Below, piece after piece: positions 9,146-21,870 of a DNA stretch of 64,000 nt. Location of the stretch: assembly GCF_035594125.1 (NCBI RefSeq), contig NC_087197.1, positions 6,268,852 through 6,332,851 of the forward strand, written 5' to 3'. Below the pieces are notes generated by a model. It made no database searches and was not told where the DNA came from. It was given only the letters and a program-made list of their open reading frames with translations. Position 1 is the first letter of the stretch. Each line of letters begins with the position of its first letter. The DNA comes from Scylla paramamosain (lineage: Eukaryota; Arthropoda; Malacostraca; Decapoda; Portunidae). A program made the position numbers and the translations under genes.

Positions 9146-11739
9146 CTTTGACTACTTAACTTCCAAAGTGGAGCACATTCTGACCCTCTTCCCTTTTGCA
9201 GAGATCTCCATTCTTGGAGATTTCAATGTTCACCACCAGCTTTGGCTTTCCTCTCCCTTCACTGACCATCCTGGTGAACTAGCCTACAACTTTGCTATCC
9301 TCCATGACCTAGAGCAATTAGTGCAACACCCTACTCGTATTCCTGACCGTCTTGGAGATACACCCAACATTCTTGACCTTTTCCTGACCTCTAATCCTTC
9401 TGCTTATACTGTCACCCTTTCTACTCCGTTGGGCTCCTCTGATCACAATCTCATATCTTTATCTTGTCCTATCACTCCAATCCCTCCTCAGGATCCCCCT
9501 GAGCGAAGGTGCCTCTGGCGTTTTGCCTCTGCTAGTTGGGGGGACCTGAGGAGGTATTTTGCTGATTTTCCTTGGAATGACTACTGCTTCCGTGTCAGAG
9601 ACCCATCTTTGTGTGCTGAGCGCTTAACAGAGGTGATAGTGTCTGGCATGGAGGCTTACATTCCTCACTCTTTTTCTCGTCCTAAACCTTCTAAACCTTG
9701 GTTTAACACAGCTTGTTCTCTTGCTATACATGATAGAGAGGTGGCCCACAAAAGGTACTTAAGCTTTCCATCACCAGAATCTCATGCACTTTATATTTCT
9801 GCCCGGAACCATGCCAAGTCTGTTCTCCAACTAGCCAAAAACTCCTTCATTAACAGAAAATGTCAAAACCTTTCAAGATCTAACTCCCCTCGTGATTTCT
9901 GGCATCTAGCCAAAAATATCTCCAATAACTTTGCTTCTTCTTCTTTCCCTTCTCTATTTCAACCAGATGGCACCACTGCCATCACATCTATTTCTAAAGC
10001 TGAACTCTTTGCTCAAACCTTTGCTAAAAACTCTCCCTTGGACGATTCTGGGCTTGTTCCTCCCTCTCCTCCACCCTCTGACTACTTCATGCCACCTATT
10101 AAAATTCTTCACAATGATGTTTTCCATACCCTTGCTGGCCTAAACCCTCAGAAGGCTTATGGACCTGATGGGGTCCCTCCTATTGTTCTCCAAAACTGTG
10201 CCTCTGTGCTTGCACCTTGCCTAGTCAAACTCTTTCAGCTCTGTCTGTCAACATCTACCTTTCCTTCTTGCTGGAAGTTTGCCTACATTCAACCTGTTCC
10301 TAAAAAGGGTGACCGTTCTAATTCCTCAAACTACCGTCCTATTGCTTTAATTTCCTGCCTATCTAAAGTTTTTGAATCTATCCTCAACAGGAAGATTCTT
10401 AAACATCTATCACTTCACAACCTTCTATCTAATTGCCAGTATGGGTTCTGTCAAGACCGCTCTACTGGTGATCTTCTGGCTTTCCTTACTGAGTCTTGGT
10501 CATCCTCTTTTAGAGATTTTGGTGAAACTTTTGCTGTTGCCTTGGACATATCAAAAGCTTTTGGCACAAAGCTTTGATTTCCAAACTACCCTCCTACGGT
10601 TTCTATCCTTCTCTCTGTAACTTCATCTCAAGTTTCCTTTCTGACCGTTCTATTGCTGCTGTGGTAGACGGTCACTGTTCTTCTAGATCTATTAACAGTG
10701 GTGTTCCTCAGGGTTCTGTCCTGTCACCCACTCTCTTCTTATTATTCATTAATGATCTAAACCAAACTTCTTGTCCTATCCACTCCTACGCTGACGATAC
10801 CACCCTGTACTTTTCCACGTCTTATCATAGACGTCCAACCCTTCAGGAGGTAAACATATCACGCAGGGAAGCCACAGAACGCCTGACTTCTGATCTTTCT
10901 AAAATTTCTGATTGGGGCAGAGCAAACTTGGTATTGTTCAATGCCTCAAAAACTCAATTCCTCCATCTATCAACTTGACACAACCTTCCAGACAACTATC
11001 CCCTCTTCTTCAGTGATACTCAACTGTTCCCCTCTTCTACACAGAACATCCTCGGTCTGTCCTTTTCTTATAATCTGAACTGGAAACTTCACATCTCATC
11101 TCTAGCTAAAACAGCTTCTATGAAGTTAGGTGTTCTGAGACGTCTCCGCCAGTTTTTCTCACCCCCCCAGCTGCTAACTCTATACAAGGGCCTTATCCGT
11201 CCATGTATGGAGTATGCTTCACATGTCTGGGGGGTTCCACTCATACTGCTCTTCTAGACAGGGTGGAATCAAAATCTTTTCGTCTCATCAACTCCTCTCC
11301 ACTAGCTGACTGTCTTCAGCCTCTCTCTCACCACTGCAATCTTGCATATCTAGCTGTCTTCTTCCGCTATTTTCATGCTAACTGCTCTTCTGATTTTGCT
11401 AACTGCATGCCTCCCCTCCTTCCACAGCCTCGCTGCACAAGACTTTCTTCTTTCTCTCACCCCTATTCTGTCTACCTCTCTAACGCAAGAGTTAACCAGT
11501 ATTCTCAATCATTCATCCGTTTCTCTGGTAAACTCTGGAACTCCCTGCCTGCTTCTGTATTTCCACCTTCCTATGACTTGAATTCCTTCAAGAGGGAGGT
11601 TTCAAGACACTTATCCATCAATTTTTGACCACTGCTTTGACCCTTTTATGGGACTGGCATTTCAGTGGGCTTTTTTTTTTATTAGATTTTTGTTGCCCTT
11701 GGCCAGTGTCACTCCTACATAAAAAAAAAAAAAAAAAAA
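9146..11739 (+). pseudogene. LINE A copy 2: 5'-truncated, endonuclease-RT
   Basis: This copy enters partway through the endonuclease ([16 protein letters not shown], about 9205-9255) and keeps the catalytic-end motif [10 protein letters not shown] (about 9430). The RT follows, with [16 protein letters not shown] (about 10330), [11 protein letters not shown] (10530), [14 protein letters not shown] (10695) and [10 protein letters not shown] (10785), then the C-terminal domain to NSFKREVSRHLSINF (11628). Relative to copy 6, a 10-nt deletion near 10570 removes part of the FDRVWHK box and shifts frame. A second break lies near 10975 and a third near 11230. The 3' UTR ends in a 19-base A-run (11721-11739), a normal LINE tail. 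The missing first half of the endonuclease fits abortive reverse transcription. Confidence 0.9.
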
Positions 11740-12051
11740 GGCTAGTGTCATTTTATGTCTTAATATTTTCTCATTTTACCATTCTGTACTTCACCACAGC
11801 AACTACTTGCAGCATGTTGTGTGTGAAGACAGCTTTGTGTGAAAGTTTTTATTATATAATAATAACTTAGCTTAAGTTGTTTTGAGTTGTCATTTTCGAA
11901 GATACATTGGTTTTTCTTAAATATTATATAGAAGAATAAAACTTGTCTTAGACAATTTTACTTGAGTTTACATCAGCTGTTAAAAAATATTATAAATGTC
12001 AGAACACTAAAATAACAATAAACACAAAATCATATTTAAATGAACATAAAA

Positions 12052-12055
<4 letters not shown>

Positions 12056-12138
<83 letters not shown>
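12056..12138. repeat. TA microsatellite
   Basis: An uninterrupted (TA)n run of about 80 bp. The segment between LINE A (ends 11739) and this run is AT-rich with no recognised feature. Confidence 0.95.
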
Positions 12139-12140
<2 letters not shown>

Positions 12141-12194
12141 CACAAAATTATCTAAAAACAAAGAAGCTAACATAATAAAGTATATACAGTACCA

Positions 12195-12608
12195 CAACTT
12201 AGGCAACCTGGTAACCCAAGTCACTCAAGTGACAAGTGAATATTTTTGGCTGTCTCCTGTGGTACTGTAAACAAATCATCAATGTTGCCATGGAAATGGC
12301 CACATTCTACCCAACTCTGTAGCAGTAAACATATGACTGATGCTTATCCACACGGTGATTTGTATTGTGGAGCACTTGCTGTCCTCGCCAATGAGGTCTT
12401 GGTGAAGATCCGCTACTAATGTCATTCATTACCCATCCCAATTTCCTTTGTTTTCATTCTATTATATATTTAAGACTCAGTACTTTACTTATTAGTGCAT
12501 GTCATTGCATGTATGCAGACAGTATTGTAGTCATCTGCAATAAAAGAACAAGTATAACACCAGTATAAGTATGATTAGGCAGCCATTTTTGTTGTGACAT
12601 CATCAGAG
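12195..12608 (+). repeat. Interspersed repeat R1, uninterrupted copy
   Basis: This shares extended similarity with 31456-31626 plus 34936-35157, where a LINE splits the other copy. It includes TTATATATTTAAGAC at 12462-12475 and AATAAA at 12539-12544 (spacing about 75 bp), both conserved in the second copy. That layout recalls a promoter plus poly(A) signal within an LTR. No internal element flanks it, so a solo LTR is only a hypothesis. Confidence 0.6.
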
Positions 12609-13989
12609 CACTGAGTGCACCACACACTCGGTTTGGGTAACCTGAGTCACCCGAGCGGGTGACCCATGCTGCACAAATAGAATGTTCAGTTGAGAAGTTG
12701 GCTTTCCATGGTAACCCAAATTGCCCAACTGAACAAACCCCAGGTGTTTATTCAAATTCCTGGCAACAGGCAGCACTCATGTGTCACTTTCCACGTCGAC
12801 ACTGATTTTAAATTCAGACTATTGTTCACATTTGTGCTTACTGTTGACATTCTTTCATTTAGATTTCAATTATGATTTAGAATGCATTTTTGCTTGTGGC
12901 TCTGAAGAAAAGTAAATTACAGAATAAGTGTAAGGCTATATTGCTGGAAAATAAGATGGAAAATATAAAAACACCATGAAAGGTGAAAAGGTTGATGCCA
13001 TTGCAAGACCTTAATTAAAAATAAAAAACTATTTTAAATTTACTTGATGGATCCTGTTGATATTGCTCATCAGAGCTGGTGTAGGAGGATGTTATATTGT
13101 AGATATTGATGGCTGAGGATCATCAGCAGACAATTTATGTTTTGTATGGACTCATTTCAGGAACTAAGCAAGAGTGCCTTGAATTCTTTTGCTCTTCTTA
13201 TCTCCAAGGATAAGGTTGTAACGAACAAAAACTTCATGACAAGCCCCCTTAACCTTTGAAAAGTGTTGAGTATTCAACACTTTTCAAAGTTAAGTATTTA
13301 TTTGTGGTTTATAATGTGGTTAAGTGCGGTGTGGCTTAAGTTGTTTTTCAGCCTAAGTCATGACCTTGGGAACCAATTAACAATGTAGGGTGAGGTATAC
13401 CTGTACAATGTTCATGGCCAGGTACGGAACCCACTCTTGTGCTGCCTGGGCATATGACCGGGACTCATTAGTGGCTCTCTTGGCCCAACTTCCTTAGGAA
13501 ATGTACAGTAAGCTGTAGTCCTCATTGACACTTCCTTAGATCACAGTGGCAAGCATCGACAGTCTGGTGCTTGTGACAGCTGGATAGGGACATGCTTGTG
13601 TTGTTATTGTTTTGATCAGTAATTGCCATCAGCATTCTTTTTACCCTGAGCAAATCCAGACCAGATCCAGATCAATGATCTAGAGCTGATCAGTGTTGTA
13701 AACAGAAGATGCTTCAAAATAAATTACAGAAACAAATTTCATCAATGTTTGTCTTTTCTCACATACTTCTCTTTTTCATGCTATAATTGTATTTTGTAGG
13801 AATAAAAAAGAACACGAAAAATAAGGAACATGCATCCTAAGTGAATGTATCTCTTCTCACTTAACTGCACTATTTTACTGTCTCCATATCTATCTCACCA
13901 TACAGATGCTGCTGATATGTAAATCTAGTAACAAAAAGAAATGTCCTAGTACCATTGTTTTTCTCTTCTATTTATAGATTTTATATGTT
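12609..13989. other. Non-coding stretch with a short hairpin
   Basis: No gene is recognised. A degenerate motif around GGTAACCCAAGTCAC recurs at 12636 and 12710, also just left of R1 at 12211, and near the second R1 copy at 31472. A perfect inverted repeat is listed separately. Confidence 0.5.
13254..13289. repeat. Perfect 16-bp inverted repeat, 4-base loop
   Basis: The arms CTTTGAAAAGTGTTGA (13254-13269) and its reverse complement (13274-13289) are separated by GTAT. It is followed by TAAG and AT-rich sequence. It could form a hairpin in RNA or a cruciform in DNA; no function can be assigned. Confidence 0.85.
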
Positions 13990-16335
13990 ATCAGTGACAC
14001 AACCAATCCATCTCCCACCATACCATGCAGATAAGACAGGTTGGTATCAGCACATCAAGGCCTTTGCAGCCAGCCCTGACACCACACATGCCCAGTAAGA
14101 CTGCATCATCATTGTGGCCATCCAAACAGAGGTTGTGGCACTCATTGCAATCACTCACATCTCTCCCAGTGGACGGCGAGTACATGACCATGAAACAGGC
14201 CCTCTCCACACTTTGGATCAGACCCATGAGTCCCACCTCTACATCCTGGAAGTTTCATGCTAGGATGACAGCTGTCTCTCCATGCTTCTCTCCTGCCTTC
14301 AGGCTCTCAACACCACTATGAGGTAACCATACTCTACTGATGTGCTTTGGTTCCATTGGTTGTCTCTCTTGCCAACCCACCTGCAGGTCTATCTCATGAC
14401 AGCAACCAAAACCATTTTCAAAAAGTGTGGACTCCCTCCTTGCCACACAGCTCCCATATGTGGCTGGTGATAATACCCACTGTGCTGTGCTGTGCTACCT
14501 GCATCCAGTGAAAGTGGTTCCCACATTGTTCCCTGCCATCTCACTGTTACAGATCATAGTGCAAACTTGACAAAATGGTCAATACACAGGTGAGATCAGA
14601 TTGTTCCCCCTATCAGGAAAACTCACTTTGTCTGGTTAATAGCGCTGGAACAAAACCTTGCCTAGCTCCAAGCCCCATACACTCTTGTAGCTTTATTTTT
14701 GTCTCATCTGCTTTGTGGCTGATACCAGGAACTAGTATCAGCCACAGGAACTAGCAATCCCCTGTTGGTAGGAAGAAAAAGGGCTGAAAAATGGGATGAT
14801 AACCCAATGCTTCCTCCCTGCCAGCCACCAATGTGTATCTGCTCCTCCTGTCTACTGGGCACATCTCATGCTCTAAGTGAAGGATATGACATTGGGCATA
14901 CAGTTCCTTGTCAATTCAGGTACAGCAGTCAGCATTATTCTCCTACCTGCCTCCTACCCTAACAGGATGAGAACTCCTGGCATTGCTCCCCTTTCCTCCT
15001 CTCATAGAAAGTCGAGGCCTTATGGGATTTTCCACACCTTATGACAGCTAAGAAACAGCAACAATTACTTGCTAACTCACTAACTTCTATCATTGCTTCA
15101 TCTCCTCAGCAGCTGCTCTCCTCACTCCTCTCCACAATCTCCTGAAGGGGATGAAAAAGCCCTCCCCTGGACATCTCCAGTGGTTATCCATGGCTGATGG
15201 TGCTTTCTGATTGGTGAAAGACAAGCTTGCCACCCTCACCCTGGCCACTCACTTTATGATTGATGCACCTACCATCCTCACCATCAGTGCCTCTGCCATC
15301 ACTGTGGCTGCAGTTCTCTAGCAGGAAGTGAATGGCATGTTCACATACACAGGTTTCTTCAGCAAGAGGCTGCAGCCCAGAGAAAGTACAGTGCTTTCAA
15401 CAGGGAGCTGCTAGCAATTAACAAAGCACTGTGTCAGTTTTGTCACTTCCTGCATGGAGGGCCATGAATTTTTTGTGATGATGGACCATAAGCCATTCAC
15501 TCATGCCATGTGGCAGACACCCAACACACATACTCCCAGAATTGATAAGCGACTTGTTTATATTTCTGATTTCACCACTATGCTAAAGATGAATGCAGTT
15601 TGGTGGGGGACACTCTCTCTTGAAGCATGCCCGTTATTGGTAGCCTGTCTGTTATCATTGTCACTATTCCTGTGGATCCCAAAGCCTTAGCAGCAGTGCA
15701 GAAGGATGATCAAGAATAGTAAGCAGTTAGGAATGGGCCAACCTCCCTTCAGCTCATTCAACTCAACCTCCTAAACTCAAACCATAAATTGTGATGTGAT
15801 GTCTCATGTGGGCCTCCCCACCCATGCATCCTGACCATCCTCCAGTATCAGGCATTTAACCACTACCACAGCCTCCCTCATCCTAGCATTCTAGCCATCC
15901 AGCACTTCATTTGGAGAGTTGTGTGAGTGGGAATAAGAGAGGATGTCAAGCTGTGAACACAAGCTTGTGTGTCTTGCCAAACATCCAAGGTCCCACATCA
16001 CATCCTCATGCCACTGCAACCAATACTAAAACCAACAAACCACTTCCACACTGTGCATCTCGACATTGGTTGACTGGTGGTATCATGAGGCTGCCAGTAC
16101 TTGCTCACATGCACTGACAGGTTTACTCAGTGGGTAGAGGTAATTCCCATCCACAACTTTTCAACTGAGACTACAACCCAGTACTTCCTCACTGGCTGAG
16201 TGACTTGCTTTGGGGGTGCTACACACTGTAATTACAGACTGGGGTGCCCAGTTTGTCTTGTGCCTGGAGTTCACTACTAACCATCCTGGGCCCCAGGAAT
16301 CAAAGGGCCATCCTTCCATCATCCTCAAAGCAATC
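13990..16335 (+). pseudogene. Gypsy-type element I, heavily decayed gag-pol
   Basis: Plus-strand remnants appear in the usual Ty3/Gypsy order. A gag-like region lies at 14000-14420 (LPPYHADKTGWYQHIKAF and LPTHLQVYLMTA, in shifting frames). The protease region near 14910-14955 reads VNSGTAVSI, with Asn in place of the catalytic Asp. The RNase H region at 15290-15600 shows SAFNRELLAINKALCQF and MMDHKPFTHA. The integrase core near 16090-16260 shows DRFTQWVEVIPIHNFSTET and ITDWGAQFV. Most of the RT palm is missing between about 14960 and 15000. Stops and frameshifts are frequent. No LTRs are visible. It ends where the oppositely oriented element C1 begins. Confidence 0.65.
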
Positions 16336-16349
16336 AAATCATAAGAGTG

Positions 16350-18576
16350 GTTTCATTAACGGGTTAAAGAGGCACTGGAATCACAACCGTTTGATTGAGG
16401 AAAATGTGCTGATGAGATACGGAGTAATGCCCCATGTCTTATAGAATGTGACCATCTCATCACAAGATTTGTTCCTCCATTTATGGATATATGCTCCAGG
16501 ATGCCAAATCTTGCAAAGTAAAGCCTCAGCTGATGTTTTATCCTTTCGGAGGAGGCGCTTTGGGGAAATATGCGAGCTCCAGGCACCCTGTGAGCCTGTC
16601 AGCATATGCCATGTATATGTAGCTGTCATGCTGAAGCATGTCCACCACTGTCATTTGGAAGGGATGTTCCGGTGGTGGAGTGAAGACTGGTGGATGTGAT
16701 GGGGCACGAGTCTCGCAGGCCTCACACGATGAGTGATGATGCTGGAGGTCCCCCTCAATCCCTGGCCAATAAACGGAATGCAGCATTGAGTCTAAGCCCT
16801 AGTGTCCCGTATGTAGATTCGAGGCCACCCTGCTACAAAGAGCATCCAGAATGACCGGACTGACAGTTCCTTGGCTGTATGTGTAAGTCACCATGTCCTG
16901 GATGACAGCCAGACGGTCCCAAATGTTGCAGAAGGGGTGAAGATGACTCGCTTCCTGTGATTTTTGTGGTTTTCAGTTATCTACCATGACCCTGGCCAGC
17001 AATGATTGGTAGACTGGGTCGTCTGCTGCCGCATTCCTTACCACAGATTCATCTATGATTATGCAGTCCACATCTGTAGATGCTATGGCTGCAGCTGCCA
17101 TTGCTGTTTTGATGTCTTCATCAGGATCAATATCTCCAGCACCAAGAGCAACCTGAAGTGTTTTGTACCTAGACAGGAAATTGGAGGCACTGTTTTTCCT
17201 CCCAGGCAAGTATCTGACTTGAAAGTTATATTGCAGCATTCTGTCTTTAAGCCGAAAGAGCTTGGGGTTGCTGACATCTTGTCAAAGCCCTGTCTCCTAA
17301 GAGCTTGACCAGCAGGCGGTAATTGGTCACAATTATCAGGTTTGGGCAGCCTAGCAGGAATAATCTGGCTTTGTGAAGGCACCAGGCCATGGCCAAGGCT
17401 TCACCTTCCACTGCAGCATATCCAGCCTCTGCCTGTCCAAGATGGTGGTTTCCACAGAGCGTGAGGCATCCCTGCAGCAGAAAGGTGCATCCTGGGAGGA
17501 ACACCAGCAGTACTGCTGCAGGATTACAAAGCCTATTCCTTCTTTACCCCAATCTGTGACAGCAACCGTAGGTTGACCCTTGTCATAGGACAGGCCATCT
17601 TTAGCCAGCTGGCATATTGTGTCCTGAGCCCCAGGGAACTTGGCCTGCAGCTCTTCATCCCAATATACATGTCTGCCAGCAGGCTTTTTCAGCAGCTCTC
17701 GGAAAGGGTTCATGATAGGGGCCGTGGCTAGGAATGGGGCCAGCTGGTTCATGAACTCATACCAAGCTCAGATGTCCATGATAATGGGCTTTTCTGGCAT
17801 GGAGAAGTTCTTTATAGCAGCCAGACGGTCACTAGTGGGCATGTAGCTGTCCCATCCAAGCCAGAAATCAACGAATTCCACCATCCTGCAGAATTGGAAT
17901 ATATCAGGCTTAAGGGGTTATGACTTTTTAAGCGCATGTCTCTAGGAGATCATAAGCATGCCAGAATGGCTCCTCCACGTTGCTGTCAAACTAGAGGATG
18001 TCATCAACACACTTATATTTCTCTGAGATGTTCTGGATGGCACATCGAAGTGTCGTGTGTAGGCGTCCGATGCGGAGCATTGGCATAAGGAGCGGGAGGT
18101 TATCAGGCACTAAATCCAACTCCTTGCAAGCATCCAGTTACAGAAACAGTGCCTTTGCCGAACGAATGAAGTTTATCTCCTGATGTGTACTTCGCCCATT
18201 CAGTGTGATTGTACAGGACGCCATCCCCAAACATTGCAATGGAATGTCTGCTACATCGTGGATGTCCGTTCGCTGCTGCAATCCCGTGGGGTTGATGTGT
18301 AGGACTGGCAGCAAGAACACTCCTGCCACATAAACCTGTGTCCCAGTGTCCGCCACTGCCGTCATGGTCGTCTCACCCCTGTTGAGGCTCACTGATACTA
18401 CCACTTGAAGGTGTCGACTTGTCACTTTGGCGACGTGTGTTCCTATATACTTTCTGAAAGTGGCCAACTTTTTTTTGGCAACTAAGGCACTTTGCGTATC
18501 TAGGCAGACAAGAAGCTTTATAACCACCATGCTGGCCTCCACAGAACCAGCATGAATTTGTGCATCCACGACTCAC
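16350..18576 (-). pseudogene. Gypsy-type element C, copy 1, truncated
   Basis: On the minus strand this starts in the Gag zinc knuckle (CWFCGGQHGGYKASC and CLSCQKKVGHFQK, about 18530-18430). The protease keeps an active-site VADTGTQV (about 18350). Part of the RT follows, with the box KCVDDIL near 18005 and NQLAPFLATAPIMNPF near 17730. Next come an RNase H segment (AVTDWGKEGIGFVILQQYC, about 17560) and the integrase zinc-binding part VYWPGIEGDLQHHHSSC (about 16770). The integrase core is lost after HFPQSNG near 16390. The first RT palm blocks between protease and CVDD are deleted. Multiple frameshifts are present. Its gag end abuts LINE A copy 3 at 18576/18577 without a tail or LTR, indicating a rearranged junction. 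Confidence 0.75.
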
Positions 18577-21500
18577 AGGAAGGACACTGGCCAAGGGCAA
18601 CAAAAATCCAATAAAAGAATATGCCCACCGAAATGCCAGTCCCATAAAAGGGTCAAGGCAGTGGTCAAAAATTGATGAATAAGTGTCTTGAAACCTCCCT
18701 CTTGAAGGAATTCAAGTCATAGGAAGGTGGAAATACAGAAGCAGGCAGGGAGTTCCAGAGTTTACCAGAGAAAGGGATGAATGACTGAGAATACTGGTTA
18801 ACTCTTGCGTTAGAGAGGTGGACAGAATAGGGGTGAGAGAAAGAAGGAAGTCTTGTGCAGCGAGGCCACAGGAGTAGGGGAGGCATGCAGTTAGCAAGAT
18901 CAGAAGAGCAGTTAGCATGAAAATAGCGGTAGAAGACAGCTAGATATGCAACATTGCGGTGGTGAGAGAGGGGCTGAAGACAGTCAGTTAGAGGAGAGGA
19001 GTTGATGAGACGAAAAGCTTTTGATTTCACCCTGTCTAGAAGAGCAGTATGAGTGGAACCCCCCCAGACATGTGAAGCATACTCCATACATGGACGGATA
19101 AGGCCCTTGTACAGAGTTAGTAGCTGGGGGGTGAGAAAAACTGGCGGAGACGTCTCAGAACACCTAACTTCATAGAAGCTGTTTTAGCAAGAGATGAGAT
19201 GTGAAGTTTCCAGTTTAGATTATAAGTAAAGGACAGACCGAGGATGTTCAGTGTAGAAGAGGGGGACAGTTGAGTGTCATTGAAGAAGAGGGGATAATTG
19301 TCTGGAAGGTTGTGTCGAGTTGATAGATGGAGGAATTGAGTTTTTGAGGCATTGAACAATACCAAGTTTGCTCTGCCCCAATCAGAAATCTTAGAAAGAT
19401 CAGAAGTCAAGCATTCTGTGGCTTCCCTGCATGAAATGTTTACCTCCTGAAAGGTTGGGACGTCTATGAAAAGACGTGGAAAAGTGCAGGGTGGTATCAT
19501 CAGCGTAGGAGTGGATAGGACAAGAAGTTTGGTTTAGAAGATCATTAATGAATAATAAGAAGAGAGTGGGTGACAGGACAGAACCCTGAGGAACACCATT
19601 GTTAATAGATTTAGGAGAAGAACAGTGACCATCTACCACAGCAGCAATAGAACGGTCAGAAAGGACACTTGAGATGAAGTTACAGAGACAAGGATAAAAA
19701 CCGTAGGAGGGTAGTTTGGAAATCAAAGCTTTGTGCCAGACTCTATCAAAAGCTTTTGATATGTCCAATGCAACAGCAAAAGTTTCACCAAAATCTCTAA
19801 AAGAGGATGACCAAGACTCAGTAAGGAAAGCCAGAAGATCACCAGCAGAGTGGCCTTGACGGAACCTATACTGGCGATCAGATAGAAGGTTGTGAAGTGA
19901 TAGATGTTTAAGAATTTTCCTGTTGAGGATAGATTCAAAAACTTTAGGTAGGTAGGAAATTAAAGCAATAGGACGGTAGTTTGAGGGATTAGAACGGTCA
20001 CCCTTTTTAGGAACAGGTTGAATGTAGGCAAACTTCCAGCAAGAAGGAAAGGTAGATATTGACAAACAGAGCTGAAAGAGTCTGACTAGGCAAGGTGCAA
20101 GCACGGAGGCACAGTTTCGGAGAGCAATAGGAGGGACCCTATCAGGTCCATAAGCCTTCCGAGGGTTTAGGCCAGCGAGGGCATGGAAGACTTTTAATTG
20201 CGAAGAATTTTAATAGATGGCATGAACTACTCAAAGAGTGGAGGAGAGGGAGGAACAAGCCCAGAATCGTCCAAGGTAGAGTTTTTAGCAAAGGTTTGAG
20301 CAAAGAGTTCAGCTTTAGAAATAGATGTGATAGCAGTGGTGCCATCTGGCTGAAATAGAGGAGGGAAAAAAGAAGAAGCAAAGTTATTGGAGATATTTTT
20401 GGCTAGATGCCAGAAGTCACGAGGGGAGTTAGATCTTGAAAGGTTTTGACATTTTCTGTTAATGAAGGAGTTTTTGGCTAGTTGGAGAACAGACTTGGCA
20501 TGGTTCCGGGCAGAAATATAAAGTGCATGAGATTCTGGTGATGGAAGGCTTAAGTACCTTTTGTGGGCCACCTCTCTATCATGTATAACACGAGAACAAG
20601 CTGTGTTAAACCAAGGTTTAGAAGGTTTAGGACGAGAAAAAGAGTGAGGAATGTACTCCTCCATGCCAGACACTATCACCTCTGTTATGTGCTCAGCACA
20701 CAAAGACGGGTCTCTGACACGGAAGCAGTAGTCATTCCAAGGAAAATCAGCAAAATACCTCCTCAGGTCCCCCCAACTAGCAGAGGCAAAACGCCAGAGG
20801 CACCTTTGCTTAGGGGGATCCTGAGGAGGGATTGGAGTGATAGGACAAGATAAAGATATGAGATTGTGATCGGAGGAGCCCAACGGAGAAGAAAGGGTGA
20901 CAGCATAAGCAGAAGGATTAGAGGTCAGGAAAAGGTCAAGAATGTTGGGCGTATCTCCAAGACAGTCAGGAATACGAGTAGGGTGTTGCACCAATTGCTC
21001 TAGGTCATGGAGGATAGCAAAGTTGTAGGCTAGTTCACCAGGATGGTCAGTGAAGGGAGAGGAAAGCCAAAGCTGGTGGTGAACATTGAGGTCTCCAAGA
21101 ATGGAGATCTCTGCAAAAGGGAAGAGGGTCAGAATGTGCTCCACTTTGGAAGTTAAGTAGTCAAAGAATTTCTTATAGTCAGAGGAGTTAGGAGAGAGGT
21201 ATACAGCACAGATAAATTTAGTATGAGAATGACTCTGTAGTCGTAGCCAGATGGTTGAAAACTCGGAAGATTCAAGAGTGTGGGCACGAGAGCAGGTTAA
21301 GTCATTGCGCACATAAACGCAGCATCCAGCTTTGGATCGAAAATGAGGATAGAGAAAGTAGGAGGGAACAGAAAAGGGGCTACTGTCAGTTGCCTCAGAC
21401 ACCTGAGTTTCAGTGACGAAAAGAAGATGAGGTATAGAAGAAGAGAGGTGGTGTTCTACTGATTGAAAATTAGATCTTAGACCGCGAATGTTGCAGAAGT

Positions 21501-21870
21501 TAATGAAGAAAATGTTGAGGGGGGTGTCAAGACACTTAGGGTCATCGACAGAAAGGCAGTCCGACCTGGGGACATTTATGGTCCCCTCCCCAGATGGGTA
21601 CTCCGAGGCTGGTGTAGGAGTCGCCATGATGATTTTAAAATTTTTGAGTGAAGGGTGTGTGTGTTATTAGGTGCTTGTAGTTTTGTGTGGAGGAAGAGAG
21701 TTGTCTTTAGAGGGCAGGCTGTGACTGCCCCCTTGTGTTGTGAGACACAAAGGGAAACGTTCAGTGAGGTCACAGCTGGGTTTAATGATAAGTTCACAGC
21801 ACCCCCTGAACAGTGGTTTAGACCTCACTGGGAGTAATTATCGTTTCGGCAGGTGTCTACTGCCTTCTCC
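18577..21870 (-). pseudogene. LINE A copy 3: nearly full length
   Basis: The minus strand carries both ends of the LINE A consensus. The 5' terminus at 21870 corresponds to the GGAGGAGGCAGTAGACACC start of copy 6, with one change. The protein starts at MATPTPASE (21627). The endonuclease (21560-20850) includes [37 protein letters not shown] and [12 protein letters not shown] and C-terminal domains follow to 18665. Frame breaks occur near 20230, 19450 and 19110, with a [13 protein letters not shown] box near 19590 and YADDTTLHF near 19490. The 3' end (18577) lacks the A-tail and joins Gypsy C1 directly, so the downstream flank has been rearranged or lost. The 5' end abuts LINE B. Confidence 0.9.
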
